Positions 22,018 to 34,620 of a stretch of 64,000 bases of DNA are shown here, one piece after another. The notes under the pieces are model-generated. The model worked only from the letters and a program-made list of their open reading frames with translations, was not told where the DNA came from and did no database searches. How positions within the stretch are numbered: position 1 is the stretch's first letter; each line of letters opens with the position of its first letter. Source of the DNA: Solen grandis (Eukaryota > Mollusca > Bivalvia > Adapedonta > Solenidae); contig CM037787.1 in the NCBI GenBank assembly GCA_021229015.1, forward strand, positions 41,534,629-41,598,628. Direction: 5' to 3'. Made by a program: the position numbers and the translations under genes.

Positions 22018-22330
22018 CCGTCCCCGGTGACCGAGTGGTTAGAGCGACCGCCTCGGGAGCGGAAGGCCGTGGGTTCGATCACCGATCGCGACATACCTAA
22101 GTCTTAAAAATAGTACTGGTATAGCACCCTTGCTTGGCGCTCAGCATATAAGGGTAGTTCTAGGACTGGTTGGCCCGGTGTCAGAATAATGTGAATGGGT
22201 GTGGTATCATGCCATATGTCTACGGCATGATACTGTGCAGTGAGTGTGGCAGCACTATATCTGTTTCATGTAGGCATCGTTTCCAAATGACTGAATTACT
22301 GTTGGTTGGACGTTAAACCCAACAAACAAA
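22018..22330 (+). mobile_element. Full-length tRNA-derived SINE with 14-bp target duplication
   Basis: The tRNA-like head has an A-box (gaccgagtggttagag) and a B-box (ggttcgatc). The body has 'gtgaatgggtgtggtatcatg' and 'atgactgaattactgttggt', and the tail ends in (aacaaac)n. The flanking duplication acggaagtcattta is at 22004-22017 and 22330-22343. Same family as 54409-54718. Transcribed by Pol III and moved by a partner LINE (family knowledge). Confidence 0.9.
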
Positions 22331-22343
22331 CGGAAGTCATTTA

Positions 22344-24008
22344 GATCCAAACTTGATAATTTATATATCTTATAGTGAAATTCACCCTTGATGGTTATAA
22401 TGTAACCTGCCCATTTACCCCCCTGTAGAGGGTTTTACCACCTTATTTGGCAAAAAAGTAAGAAAAAACGGAAGGGACTCTCTATATGAAAGGATACAAA
22501 AATAAGACAAAAAGCAATTTTCATACCCCAAGTTACAAAACTCGGACGGATATTAACATGGACACTGTGCTTTGATGGTTCTTATATTTAGATGTATAGA
22601 TGTTCGCAATTCTCCTGGCAGATTCATTTTGAATCCACTGTCCAGAATTCAAGATGTCATTTTGAAATAATATTTTTACTGTCGTTGGTTTTCGATAATT
22701 TTTTTTTTTTTTTTTTTTTTTCAATTTGTTTTAATTACCATTGACAATTTATGACATTGATAGGAAATGTATTCATTTATTAAGAAATATATATAATTTA
22801 AAGATGAGAGATTTTTTTCTTTTCAAAAGCTTCTTACACTGGCGAGAACTGGATACTAACTCTCTGATACTTGCACAGCGTGATTCGATTCTATCCAAGG
22901 ATCAATTTGACAATGTTTAGAAAACAAAGATAGAGTGCTGTACCGTTCGTTTAAAATATGTTTAGCCAATCAGCATTTTTGACATATGTTCAGTTCATAG
23001 CTGACGATAATCAAAGCTCACCCTACGGTATCGCTTAGACTTCTATTTCGATCAACATTTCAGAGCTCTTTGGATTTTTTTTTTGTCACAGTCGACTTTC
23101 GTATGGGCCAGCGCCATCTTGTTCACAAACTTAAAACTCGTTAATTTAAGTCGGTAAAAAAGCGTCTAATTGTACTGGACCCAGTCCATTCTCAGAAGTT
23201 CATGTGATCCATTTTGTTGTTGTTGTTGTTAATCTTTGACTTATGTTTGAACTTTATAAATGTGCTTCATTTTAAGATAAATAATTTACAAAAGATAATT
23301 ATAATCCCTTTAAGCTTGAAAAATAAAATCCGAATCCATTATAAAATATACCTTCTGGGGACGCCATGATCCAACATAAAAATGAAACTAACACGCACTA
23401 CGTCATTTATATGCAACAGAAGTATCGATATAAATAGATACAACTGAGGGTGTAAACGGGGGAGCTTGGTAAGGTAAAGTGATAGCACGTACCTAGCTCT
23501 TTGTGTTTCAGATCACATTCGTGTGTGGAATTTGGGTTTCATAGGAAGGCCTCGTATATAGAATTAATTGAGTAACCCTCTATAAAATGTTTTTTTTTTT
23601 TTCATAATTATTTCAGGTTTCGATGGTAGCTATTTTCCCCGTGAGATAGTTTTTTTTGTATTATGTTGTACATTTGAATTCATACACAAAAAAGGTTTAT
23701 TTTCACTATTTGTACACCCTGTACTGAACCAGGGCAATGCCAGGTTTGAAATAAATTACATATAAACATAATATTAATCTTACAGAAAAAAAGATATAGA
23801 CACAGGATTAAATTTATGGATACCAACAAGTGACACGGGATTATAAGTTTACAATTCCTTGTTTTGAATTAAACAAATGATCATGCTAAAATAAATAGTT
23901 AAAATTTCTTGCCTCGTAACGATATTTCTTTCTTTATTTTTCATTATTTTTTTCCAAAGCAAGTTGCTTGATTTTTATGATGATTTATAGAATGTAATAT
24001 TTTTCTAG
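22344..24008. other. Intergenic, no gene seen
   Basis: A poly(T) run at 22699-22720 and a short (TTG)n at 23216-23231. No coding sequence recognised. Confidence 0.5.
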
Positions 24009-24180
24009 TTGTCCGGTTGATATAGTGGTAAGCGCATCGGCTTCTCACCTATGTGGCCCGGGTTCGATTCCAGCCCAGGGCAGTATGTGGGAAGGCTGGG
24101 TAGACACCAGATCAGACGGTTGGGTTTTCCCCGGGTTCTCCGGTCCCCTCCCTCTGCAAGCCCGCTATACGCAACCATCT
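24009..24180 (+). mobile_element. tRNA-derived SINE, second family
   Basis: The head has A-box gatatagtggtaag and B-box ggttcgattcc. The body carries ggttttccccgggttctccgg, a phrase not found in the first SINE family. Confidence 0.7.
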
Positions 24181-24650
24181 ATGTTGATGATTCAAAAACA
24201 CGTATTAGCTTGCTGTCTTTTTTTTGTCTTTATTTTTTTTCTTTTTTTTTTACAGAGAGAGAAAAAGAAAAGAGAGATGATATCATGGGAGATTACCAAT
24301 GTAAGTAATGCAGCTAGGGCTGTATTTGTTATGCCCTTTGACTATCTCCCTTTGACAATTTCTCTTCAATTAGGATGCTTGTTTGGGTGCTTGTTGAAAA
24401 AGCGAGATGTGAATGCACTGACTGTAAATGCAGTCGTGCCCACATCAGTTTAAAGTTTAAACAACCAACAAGCAAATGTATTGCTTTAATGTTGATTAGA
24501 ACTGGAATTTTGAAAAAGCGTTAAGTTTTATTCTCAGGAGGCTAAAGACGATAAAAGTTGGGGTCGGGATAAAACGTAACTAGATCATGAATAATTTTGT
24601 AGAGCTCGGATAGTGTCGCGTTGTTGCATCGGCATTATTTTTTTAAGGGT
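24181..24650. other. Intergenic, no gene seen
   Basis: T-rich tract at 24219-24251; otherwise nothing recognised. Confidence 0.45.
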
Positions 24651-24654
24651 TGTC

Positions 24655-24925
24655 GTCAAACCGACGGTATTTCAGCCATAGGAACACACTGTCTACTTGA
24701 GACATATATAGTGCTGCCATATTACAGTTTCACGCCGAAGGTATGTTACACGCTACCATACACAGTCGCATTATCCTAACATCGGGTCAAACAGTCCTGG
24801 AACAGTTCTGTATACATGCCGAGAGCACGAAAATGCCAGAACCATTTTTGGCGACTTCAGTATTTCGCGGTCGGTGATTGAACCCACAACCTCACATTCC
24901 TATGGAGGACAACGGTATTGTAGGT
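24655..24925 (-). mobile_element. SINE, first family, worn
   Basis: Minus orientation: the tail side begins at aaaccgacggtatttcagcc and the head side ends with gtgattgaacccacaacctc, the reverse of a B-box. Confidence 0.75.
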
Positions 24926-24989
24926 TGTCCCGCTTCACGTCACGAAGCATGCTTGCGATGCTGCTGGTCGGGCCTTAGTCGTCCCTCCT

Positions 24990-24993
24990 CCTC

Positions 24994-25026
<33 letters not shown>
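24990..25026. repeat. (CT)n microsatellite
   Basis: Perfect CT tract after a tcctcctc lead-in. Confidence 0.9.
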
Positions 25027-25027
<1 letters not shown>

Positions 25028-25108
25028 CTCTTCCCAAACAACTTTTACGGATATAAATACGTTTGTATGGAGCAAAAATAATCAACAAAGTTTAAGCGCT
25101 ATTTACAC

Positions 25109-25200
25109 CATCGTCGAATACCCCTGGCAGACTTATTCCGTTCAACTACATTATTTAATGAACAGCTGATCTATCGACCGGCCGTGGGTATTCGACGATG
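25109..25200. mobile_element. 92-bp foldback element with perfect 9-bp target duplication
   Basis: Ends catcgtcgaataccc and gggtattcgacgatg are perfect 15-bp inverted repeats. The flanks carry tatttacac at 25100-25108 and again at 25201-25209. A 9-bp duplication is typical of Mutator-like (MULE) transposons. Same family as 9497-9586. Confidence 0.85.
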
Positions 25201-25494
25201 TATTTACACAGTCAATATGATTTTCATGGGACGGAAATATTTTTTTTTGAGTGTGTGTATTTGTGATTTCATTAATTAACTAAATAACTCACATAACGAA
25301 ATAAAAATCCAAAACTCAGTCTTGATCTATTCTTGTAGAATAGTAATTTTGTATGGAATAAACCAATCCACAAAAATCTCGAATTTACGTATAGACTTGA
25401 TCAGAATGTTCGATACATTCACAAACTCAACGCAGTCAAACCACGGCATTGGCTCACCTTAACAACCATTAAACCAGATGAGTCTCTCACATGT

Positions 25495-25850
25495 TTGTTT
25501 GTTTGTTTGTTTGTTTATTGGGTTTAACGTCGAATTAGACCAAGTTTAGGTATAGACATTACAAATGAAAACAATTTGTTGGATTTAACGTCCCACCGAC
25601 AGTATTTCAGTCATCTGGAGACGAAGTCTACTTGAGACAGATAAAGTGCTGTCATTCTGCAGTATCACGCCGTAGACATGTGGCATGATACCACACCCAG
25701 TCACATTATCTTGAGTCAGTCCTGAAACTACCCTTTATATGAGGGATCTATACCATTTTTTACGACTTTGGTATGTCGCGGCCGGTGATCGAACCCACAA
25801 ACTCCCGTTTTCGGGGCGAACGCTGTAAGCACTCGTTCACCGGGACCGAA
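25495..25850 (-). mobile_element. SINE, first family, with an extra 3' tail segment
   Basis: Begins with (TGTT)n and 'gggtttaacgtc', then about 47 bp of unrelated sequence, then a full SINE body from 25580 to a degenerate tRNA-like head at about 25850. It looks like one SINE tail next to, or interrupted by, another. Confidence 0.75.
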
Positions 25851-26203
25851 GAAAAACATAAAACATCAAATATAAAAGTGTTCCTTGTGTTTTCGTAAGA
25901 CATTATGGTGAATATCTGTTCATGAGTTTTATCTGTATATTATATAAATGTGTATTGATCATACTGTGGTATGTGAAATAAGAGGTTGTCTGAGACTTAC
26001 TTCTATTGGATGATCATTTCCAACCTGCACGATTTATAATAGAATCAAGAGACGCTCTTGTCAGCGTTTCTGAATACGAAGTTCAACGTAATAAAGATAT
26101 GGAAATATGACCTTAATATTGTTGACTGATCACCACTAGTTGAAAGACCTACGATATGCGATCATTCTTTGTACCAATCATCTTAAAGTTTAATTAACAG
26201 ACG

Positions 26204-26490
26204 AATTATACCAAGTTTTGGTATAGACATTACAAATGAATACAGTTTGTTGGATTTAACGTCCCATCGACATCATTTCAATCATTTGGAGACGAAGTCT
26301 ACTTGAGACACATAAAGTGCTGTCATACTACAGTACCATTTGGCATGATACCCACCCAGTCACATTATCTTGACACCGGGCCAACCAGTCCTGGAACTAC
26401 CTTATATGCTGAGAGCCAAGCATGGGTGCTATACCATTATTGTTTTCCTACTTTTTATGTTGCTGCCGGGGATCGAATCCACGAAAACGT
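26204..26490 (-). mobile_element. SINE, first family, sharing flank with the 25.5-kb copy
   Basis: The same 47-bp stretch (gaccaagttt/gtatagacattacaaatgaa type) precedes the SINE body here and at 25533, so the pair probably arose by local duplication (offset about 671). Confidence 0.7.
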
Positions 26491-28212
26491 CATAGGCTGA
26501 ATATACGAACTGTTAATACGGAACGTGTCACGTGGTACCGAAAATATCTGTTTCGGGTATACCGTGTTCTATATTTAACCGATTTTATGAAAGTAGCGTT
26601 CTCCCGTTTATATGTGAACTACACATGCCAAATTTAAAAAATCAATCAATATTAAAGAGGGAAAGTATTTTTTTTTACCTTCTACTCATCATCTGTGAAC
26701 GAGCTGCTTTCAGACTTTAAGAAGTGGATTTTAAATTTGCTTTCTCAGTCTATTTAGAAAACCACATCATGTGTGTTCTCACTTGAAAACGAAAGTATGA
26801 TTTGTGATTGTAGGAACAACATATCTTACTTTCATATTTTTAATAATGCTTTAAATTCTTGACTGATTAAATCGAATGGGAAGCGAAACTAGGTTAAGTG
26901 CATATGTCTATATAAGCATTTAACCTAGTTTCGATCTCACTTATTGAAATGATTAATGGGATATCATTACTGAAATACACGAAAGTCTTTGATTGAACGG
27001 ACAAGTCTTTAACTATGTAAAGGAAGACCCTAGTTATCGTCTCGAGATGATTTATTTAATGATTGGTAAAATTAGAAGTAATGTTTTCTATAGATGTATC
27101 TAAACAAATCAATTCTGAAAATGCACAATGAACATCTTTTACCAGCAATACAAGTAGTACGAAATTTGTAATGTAATTTGATATAGACTGTGACCACCTG
27201 CATAGAAAAGTTAGGCAAGAAATAGCTATAAATAAAACACCTTTGTTCTGGACGGGAAGTCAAATTACAGTAGGTGTTGGGAGTCTACTGTTGGATACTT
27301 TGTTTGCTTATAATCCCTCCAAATATATACCTGCTCCTTCAGTCACTTTATATTAATATGACATAATAATATAAAGGACAACAACAAAACAGTTCAAAAC
27401 TGTTGATCGTAAATAGAATGAAGTAAATGCACATGTATCTAAAATACGGTCTATATTCCACTTTATTCAACTAAAGTTGATATGTTTACAGAAAATACAA
27501 ACAGACACTCACCCAGTTTACTTGTATTGAACCTCAGCTCAGCTCCAATGAAGAAATATGGCAATGTGTTCCGTGTTTATTTAGGCGCTTTGTTTACTGT
27601 CGAAATGTCCCGTATGTAGTGCTTGGAGACGAGGTCTTACGTCACACAACTATCTTTTTGTGACATATGGCTATTTATATACACAATTCTGCCAATATCA
27701 CAGAGTAAATAAAAAATGTCGCTCACTCATAATGATTGGTTAACTTGATATTAGCAAACAGTGTTTAGCATCGAAAATAATCACATTTCTTAAACAAATT
27801 TTAGTTGTTGTTTTTTATGTTATTTGCGACAGAGATTTATATTAATAAAGATCTCGTTATTAAATATCAAATAATTCCTAAAGAGAATATAACGATTTAA
27901 CTGGCAGTATTTCATAAAATGTTAAAATTTTAAATTATTTCCGATAAACATTTAAGTTTTAAAATTGAATTAATGATAACAGCAATCTTTTAAGAAGTGT
28001 TAGTGAAATGAACTAGTCGACATTATAGTCATGGCAACAGTAAGACTCCAGACTTACTCTGACTACTGAAACACGCGATTTTATACTGATTTCCATTTGT
28101 TCGTATATTTATTGTTACAAAAATGTCATGATAGTTCAAATGTAAATATCAGGGAAGACGCGTTCATCGTTAAGAATATCGAAACTCTCCAGTTTAACAT
28201 TATAATATGATA
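26491..28212. other. Intergenic, no gene seen
   Basis: No recognised coding sequence. 26672-26715 shares a phrase (ctcatcatctgtgaacgagctgctt) with 53865-53895, a dispersed repeat. Confidence 0.45.
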
Positions 28213-28213
28213 A

Positions 28214-28245
<32 letters not shown>
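28213..28245. repeat. (CT)n microsatellite
   Basis: CT tract ending at tgcaaacc. Confidence 0.9.
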
Positions 28246-28249
<4 letters not shown>

Positions 28250-29030
28250 ACCAAAAAGGAAAAAAAAGATTAGCAACTTAATCTTTACACATGTAGATTT
28301 TATAATGTCGCGCGCGTCAAATCAGGCTTCAGCGAGACCCGAATAAAATTGGAAATCATATACTTATTTATTGTAAATTCAATGGTGTATTGATAGGGTC
28401 ATTTTGTTTCGTCAATCGTTTGATCGATTACTTTTGACATTATCAACGTCAATGAAGTTGATCGACAACACAGGGAATAATGAAAATCAAAATGCATTGA
28501 TCTTTATACAAACAGAAACAGTGTTATCAGGACAGAACATATTGCAGCGCCATATACCTTCCGAATAGGGTCAAACAGTCACGTGGACGAAAGGCGAACC
28601 TATTTTTTTTAAGTAAATCACCGAAAGAAGCAAATACATGTACATCAATCAAGCAATCACCATACGCTACTGCACTGAACTACCATTAAATCATACGTTA
28701 AATACACTTATTTTTTCGAGGAATTTTAATGCACCATTAAAACATCCCTGTTGACAACCCCATTAAATAGTAACAGATTAATGGTCATATATTTAACGGT
28801 GTCCATGAAAATGGCATTAAATAATACCATGAAAACACGTTAAAGGTAGAGGTTTAATAACTATTGAATTCCATAATTAATGACCAATTCATTGCCGAGA
28901 AAATACCATTGAAATAAAAAATGTAAATGAATGGACACTTATTTAATGGCAGGTCAAACTCTCATAAAACCCTGTTAAAAGGTTAAAGGTGAAGAGCCAT
29001 TTATTTCAAGTCACTACATTTTAAGGGCCA
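28246..29030. other. Intergenic; region with recurring ATTAA phrases
   Basis: From about 28680 to 29030 the phrases ccattaaa and gttaaa recur irregularly. No gene or clear repeat period. Confidence 0.4.
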
Positions 29031-29031
29031 T

Positions 29032-29170
29032 TAAAGATGATGATGAGTAGAAGGAAAAGGTGATGATGATGACGATGATGATGTGTATGAGGAAAAGGTG
29101 AATTTTGATAATGGTGATGATGATGATGTAATGATGAAAAGACGACGACGACGATGATGATGATGACGAC
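29032..29170. repeat. (GAT)n/(GAC)n microsatellite region
   Basis: Imperfect trinucleotide repeats, gatgatgatga and gacgacgacga. Confidence 0.85.
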
Positions 29171-29392
29171 TCATTGCGACATCACACCGTGTATACGTGG
29201 CATGATACCACATTAAGTTTTATCCGAAAACTTGGTCAGCAATCCTTGACTTATCCTTTTGTAATGAGCTCCAAGCACATGGGAATATGTCATTACCATT
29301 TTAGCGACATTGGTATGTCGTTGCAGGGAATCAAACCCATGACCTTTGGGTTATAGGACTGACGCTCAAACCACTTGGCCAACGAAACACTT
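29171..29392 (-). mobile_element. SINE, first family, 3'-truncated
   Basis: Minus orientation: body phrase gtggcatgataccaca and a head with aatcaaacccatgacc, then a reversed A-box-like ccacttggccaac. Confidence 0.7.
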
Positions 29393-29603
29393 GTCTGTAT
29401 TCATACACATCAAGTAAGCGAAGCATAACAACATTGTCTGGTAAAGCATTTAAATATATAATGTAGCACATACATTTACATAGAAATTGATGTATAAACT
29501 TTGTTAGAATCAATAGCAGCAATTAATATTCTTTAAAATTAGGCGATATTTCGAGGATTTTAAGGTCGTAGCTGTACGTCTCTCTTTTTATTGTATATGT
29601 CAG

Positions 29604-29606
29604 AGA

Positions 29607-29640
<34 letters not shown>
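29604..29640. repeat. (GA)n microsatellite
   Basis: GA tract of about 35 bp. Confidence 0.9.
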
Positions 29641-29642
<2 letters not shown>

Positions 29643-30014
29643 CAATAACTTGTATATTAAAAATTAAGTTTATTTCTATTTTCGAGAAACGAATATTTGA
29701 TTTTTGTTTATAAATAAAACTGACAGATGAATCCTACCATGCATTTAGATCATGTATCTACCATGTACAATGTAGTATTTTCCTTACTTACACACGTCTT
29801 AATTAGGTTCTTTGTGCATTTGATATTTGATCGGTGAATACATTACACGACAATGAGTGAAGTTTACCCAGATTACCTGGGTGAATCAACTTTCTTACGA
29901 CATTCAAACTATTTCAAAGCCTTGCACTTAGAATCATTTTACCACTGGCTTTGGCGTTTCATTGTCGTCATAATAATTTCAAGGAAGTTTAAATGTGTGT
30001 TCTGTCACCCTGGG
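29641..30014. other. Intergenic, no gene seen
   Basis: Nothing recognised. Confidence 0.4.
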
Positions 30015-30190
30015 TTTCACGCCGTAAACAAGTGACAGATACCAGGCCCAGTCACATAAACTTGACGCTGAGCCAGCAAGTCCTGTATGTGCGGATCGCC
30101 TAGCTGGGGAAATATGTCGGACCGAGGATCACACTCACTACATCTCGGTTACGGGATAAACGCTTTTACCAGTAGACAGCCGGGACTGTA
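30015..30190 (-). mobile_element. SINE fragment, first family, worn
   Basis: Phrases tttcacgccgtaaacaagtg, ggcccagtcacataa and ccgaggatcacactcac follow the SINE order in minus orientation. Confidence 0.6.
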
Positions 30191-31344
30191 CCACCGACAA
30201 AATCAGTAATGTATAAACAGTGAAATAACAACTCATGCACATTGTGTTACCTATTAACTTTCTTTAATGATGATGATGATGATAATGATGGAGCTTAGGA
30301 AATACATGTTAAAATTTGCAGCACTCTTGTTAAAAAGCTACACGCTTGAATTTGGTTGCAAAATTAACTTTCTATCCCTTAGCCCCTCGCTGCCTTGAGT
30401 TTAAATCCCGCCAAGTCATTTGTCTTAATCGTTCTAGGAAGACTTCCGGCTGGCTGGCGGTAAACCGGTCATTCTACCAGGGCGTCTCTGTGGCCCAGGG
30501 TCTTCCTCCAGCTGCAATAAGCTTGGGTCGCAATAAATAGGACGGTTATACTGTCTCAACGACGACATACCCAAACATATCAACAAAAGACTACACAAAA
30601 CACGGGCCATTGTGTATGTAGCAGTTAAATTGGACAATAAGAAATAAAACAACTAGGTGTTTGTTTAACAGCTATGCGTGTTACCTTATTAGCGTTAACT
30701 AACTTGCACACATAAATAGCATTACCTGCCCAGGTACCCATATATACATATCAGAGCAGGATCCGGGATTTCAGGTTAGGGGTCGGGGGCTATATTAAAA
30801 ATAATGTAGGCAGTGACAGCTGTAAAATAGTGCATTCGTGTTCTTTTGGGTTGTATGTCTTCATTTATGTATGGTTGGGGAATTTAAGAGGGAGAGCGCC
30901 GGGTGCCCCCCCCCCCCCCCCAAACACACACACTAGAATCATCCAGTGCATACATTTCTTTGTCCAAAGGTATACCCGTCATCGTGCATAATTGTTATGC
31001 ATCAGTTCGTTCAAAATTTCTAATAATGTTTACAAGGACGTAACATACTGACTTTTTTTAAATATGTAAACGTGTAATTTTTGTGAAGATCATCAAATAA
31101 CGTTATATTCAAATAGCAACAATACAAACTGACAGGTTTTAAATACAAGAAAGAAATTACGAACGACAAACATAGATATAAAACAATGCAGGTCGTGTAT
31201 GCATGCCTTCATGTTTGTTATTTGGGATGTGCCTGAGCGCTATGTAAAGGCCATTTTCTTTTTTCGACACAAGCTGTATAAAATGGATTTTGACCTTATC
31301 CTTGAATTATATATTTTGTATAAAAATTGCAACTGCTTCCACAA
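30191..31344. other. Intergenic; poly(C) tract
   Basis: A C run at 30906-30921 and (GAT)n at 30266-30286. No gene recognised. Confidence 0.45.
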
Positions 31345-32090
31345 CCAACATCCTATATCGGTCAGACATCGGCCCTGACATTGGCCCAATTTCGTTTGAA
31401 ATATCGGATGCAAAGAGGGCCGCTGTCAGGCCGAAGTCGGAATAATAATATCTACGTCCGATATCATGATGATGTCGGCCCGATGTCGACTGTATATCGG
31501 CCGAATGTCGTTTGAAATATCGGCTGCATAGAGGGCCGCTATCATGCCGAAGTCGGGTTTATATATCGGTCCGCTATTATGATCATGTCGCCCCGATGTC
31601 GACTGTGTATCGGCAAAATGTCGTTTGAAATATCGGCTGCTAAGAGGGCCGCTATCAGGCCGAAGTCGGGTTTATATTTTAGTCCGATATCATGATGATG
31701 TTGGCTCGATGTCGACTGTGTATTAAAAAGGGCGGTCCGATATCATGTTGATGTCGACTCGATATCGACTGTGTATCGGCCGAATGTCGTTTGAAATATC
31801 GGCTGTTAAGAGGCTCGCTTTCAGGCCGAAGTCGGGTTTATATATTGGTCCGATATTATGATCATGTCGGCCCGATATCGACTGTGTATCGGCCGAATGT
31901 CGTTGAAATATCGGCTGTAAAGAGGGCCGCTTTCAGGCCGAAGTCGGGTTTATATATTGGTCCGATATTATGATCATGTCGGCCCGATGTCGACTGTGTA
32001 TCGGCCGAATGTCGTTTGAAATATCGGCTGCTAAGAGGGCCGCTATCAGGCCGAAGTCGGGTTTATATGTCTATCCGATATCGAATGTAT
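31345..32090. repeat. 113-bp CpG-rich satellite, about six copies
   Basis: The marker tcgtttgaaatatcgg recurs at 31392, 31508, 31621, 31787, 31900 and 32012, giving steps of 116, 113, 166, 113 and 112. The longer step contains an extra partial unit. Each unit also carries gatgtcgactgtgtatcgg and gccgaagtcgg. It is much richer in CpG than the surrounding AT-rich DNA. A lone related phrase (ggcccgatatcggcccgag) is at 32777. Confidence 0.9.
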
Positions 32091-34541
32091 AGACCGGTTG
32101 TCGATTCTTATTCACTAAAAATGCATCGTTTACTTGATATAATTTTCAAAATGGGATCATTATATTACAAATAAATTTAACAATGCAATTTTTATTCCAA
32201 ATACACCAATGAATAGTGGATAACAACATATCGTGCAAAAATCAGTAATCCATTTCACAAAAAAAAAAAATTACAATGATAATTCGCGAAATTATGCAAA
32301 ACCGGTTTAAAAAATTTTACTCGTTACAACTAAATGTGAATGTATAAAATATAACAAACACAATTTGTTAACAAGTTACTGTAAAATAAATTTCCTCTGC
32401 AATGTTTTGTATGTTGATGCAATTTTATGCCAGAAATGAGGACAATTTTAATATACCTATACTCTGTTACCGGATTTTCGAAAAACAAAACAGTTTTTTA
32501 ATGTTGAAATATTATAAATTGCTGTCAATACGTGATGAAAATGTTGAAAAAATGTTTAAAAAATTGATTAACTCGGTCCGATGTGGTAAATCTGAAATAT
32601 GTTAAAGTTTTTTTTGTTGTTGTTTATTTTTTTTTTTTAACCGGTTAAAAATGTTAAAATGATCAAATCACAAATATATTTGAAATTTGCTATATAAAGA
32701 AACATTTAACGAGACATTTGCATGATCCGTCATATATAGAATCTGTCCTATATCATTTTAACATTAATCAAACGTAGGCCCGATATCGGCCCGAGATAGG
32801 CAAACTAGTTTCGCGTCGCTTGCGAAAGATTCCATAAAATTTAAAATATAAACGATAGCTTATACATTTAAACTTAAAGATGAACTATTTTTTTCTGTTT
32901 GCTTGTGGTGTTTTTCACTTTTTTACGATGGACGTCGCTCTCGTTTTGACAAAACAACAACATCTAAATCATTGATAATGTCTTCTCCAAAAAGATTTTA
33001 ACGAAATAAATTATGAGATCTGAAAAGAAAAGTGAATACAGTGAATGGCATATTTGGATCTTAATGTAAAATAGTTGACCTCAGTGATTCAAAAGCCTCT
33101 AATTTTTTTAAAACGTTTGACATTTTCAAGGACGTTCCAGCGGCTGGGTTAACACAGATTTTAATTAATGTTTTTTTGTTGTTGTTTTTTTTAAGATTTT
33201 TATATATTTTCAGTAGAATCACTAATTCTCGGGATCCGTAACACCGGGGTTTCCGAAACTTCTGACGGTCTTAAGAGTTCGTTTCCGAAATTAAGCAAAT
33301 TTAAGAATTTAAACTTTAGAATTAGCAATATGAAAGCCCTACTTTCCCCCTGTACTTGACATAAAGTTAGGGTGAAAAGAAAAAAAAAACGCCTTTAATT
33401 GTGATGCAAGCCAGTTTTTGACACTTTTTGAAGTATGTCCTGGCTCAAATGTGCATGTGTCATTGGACCCAATCAACAAGTTAGCGCATGAAAACGCCAT
33501 TTATTTTACTCCGCCCACGTCTTTCTTTTAAATTTAGAACTCACGCTTGATTCCTTTACTTACATTAACATCAAAACTGAACTGTTTTTCCTTTTTATGT
33601 CTGTTACTAGTTTTGTCACGTGGATAGGTAGGGTATCATGCTCAAAACCTGCCTGTTTATTTGTACATGACCCAGGCTGCTTCTTGCCTCAAAGAAGCAA
33701 AGATCTACTAAACTGTGTTTAAATGCGGGATAATCTACGTATATAGATCAATTATCCACTCTATGTGGTGCAGTGTTTTGCATAAGGTCTTTACTTGTAT
33801 ATTATTAAATCAACGTTCACCTAAGATAGCGAATGCTTACTACAGACCATTATAAATACGAATGGACAACTTAAATATTGAAAACGTACCATAAAATTAT
33901 GTCAGCTGTGTTAAGTTATTCACCGTGGTCTGCTAAGTATAATGATAGATAATGATAGTATAACTTCTATATAATCAATGTCACGTGTTTGAATGTATCA
34001 AATTAATTAAGATTACAGAAGATATAAAATTATACCAATCACAATTACATACACATTACACGTAAAAAAGAGTTATGGTGGTGTACCATGTATTTAGTTT
34101 GTAATCGATAAAGTCTATACAACAAGCTTAGGCGTTTAAATGTTTACAATGCGTCAGGTATTTGAATGTTTCATTCAAATGTATAGAATACATTACTGCA
34201 CAAACGTGCTCTCACATAACCACTTAAAAGGACGTCTTGCACACAAAGCCTACGCTTTACAAGTCTGTCCTATTTTAAAATATTGATTTTTGAGTCTTGA
34301 TGTATTGATCATGGTAGGACTTATATCATGTTGCTATTGGTATCATTTTTTTTTATTTAATACAGCTAGGCATTGTGTTAATTTAATTTAAAAAATTAAA
34401 TTTATTGATTTAAAATATATGATAGTTATTATGCAATAAAACATTTTATTTTCATTGTACATCAATTAACCGTAGCTATATAATGATCATAAAATCAAGA
34501 TACGTATCCATTGTTGTTATGTGTAAAATATTATGTTTGAA
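32091..34541. other. Intergenic, no gene seen
   Basis: AT-rich, with several T runs (32600-32640, 33170-33195). No domain or repeat array seen. Confidence 0.45.
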
Positions 34542-34620
34542 TATTCCGGCGGTCGAGTAGATAGAGTGTCTTCTCCTTGGAGGTCGTGGGTTCGATCCAC
34601 GACTACGACAAATAAAAGGC
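34542..34620 (+). repeat. tRNA-like SINE head leading into tandem array
   Basis: Complete head with A-box-like ggtcgagtagatagagtg and B-box ggttcgatcc (34589-34598), matching the first SINE family's head. Its 3' half is the seed of the following array. Confidence 0.75.

Noticed and set aside
22018..22085. Possible tRNA gene
   Set aside because: The tRNA-like head is fused to a SINE body and flanked by a 14-bp target duplication.
28680..29030. Recurring ATTAAA phrases suggesting a tandem repeat
   Set aside because: No fixed period or unit could be found by eye.
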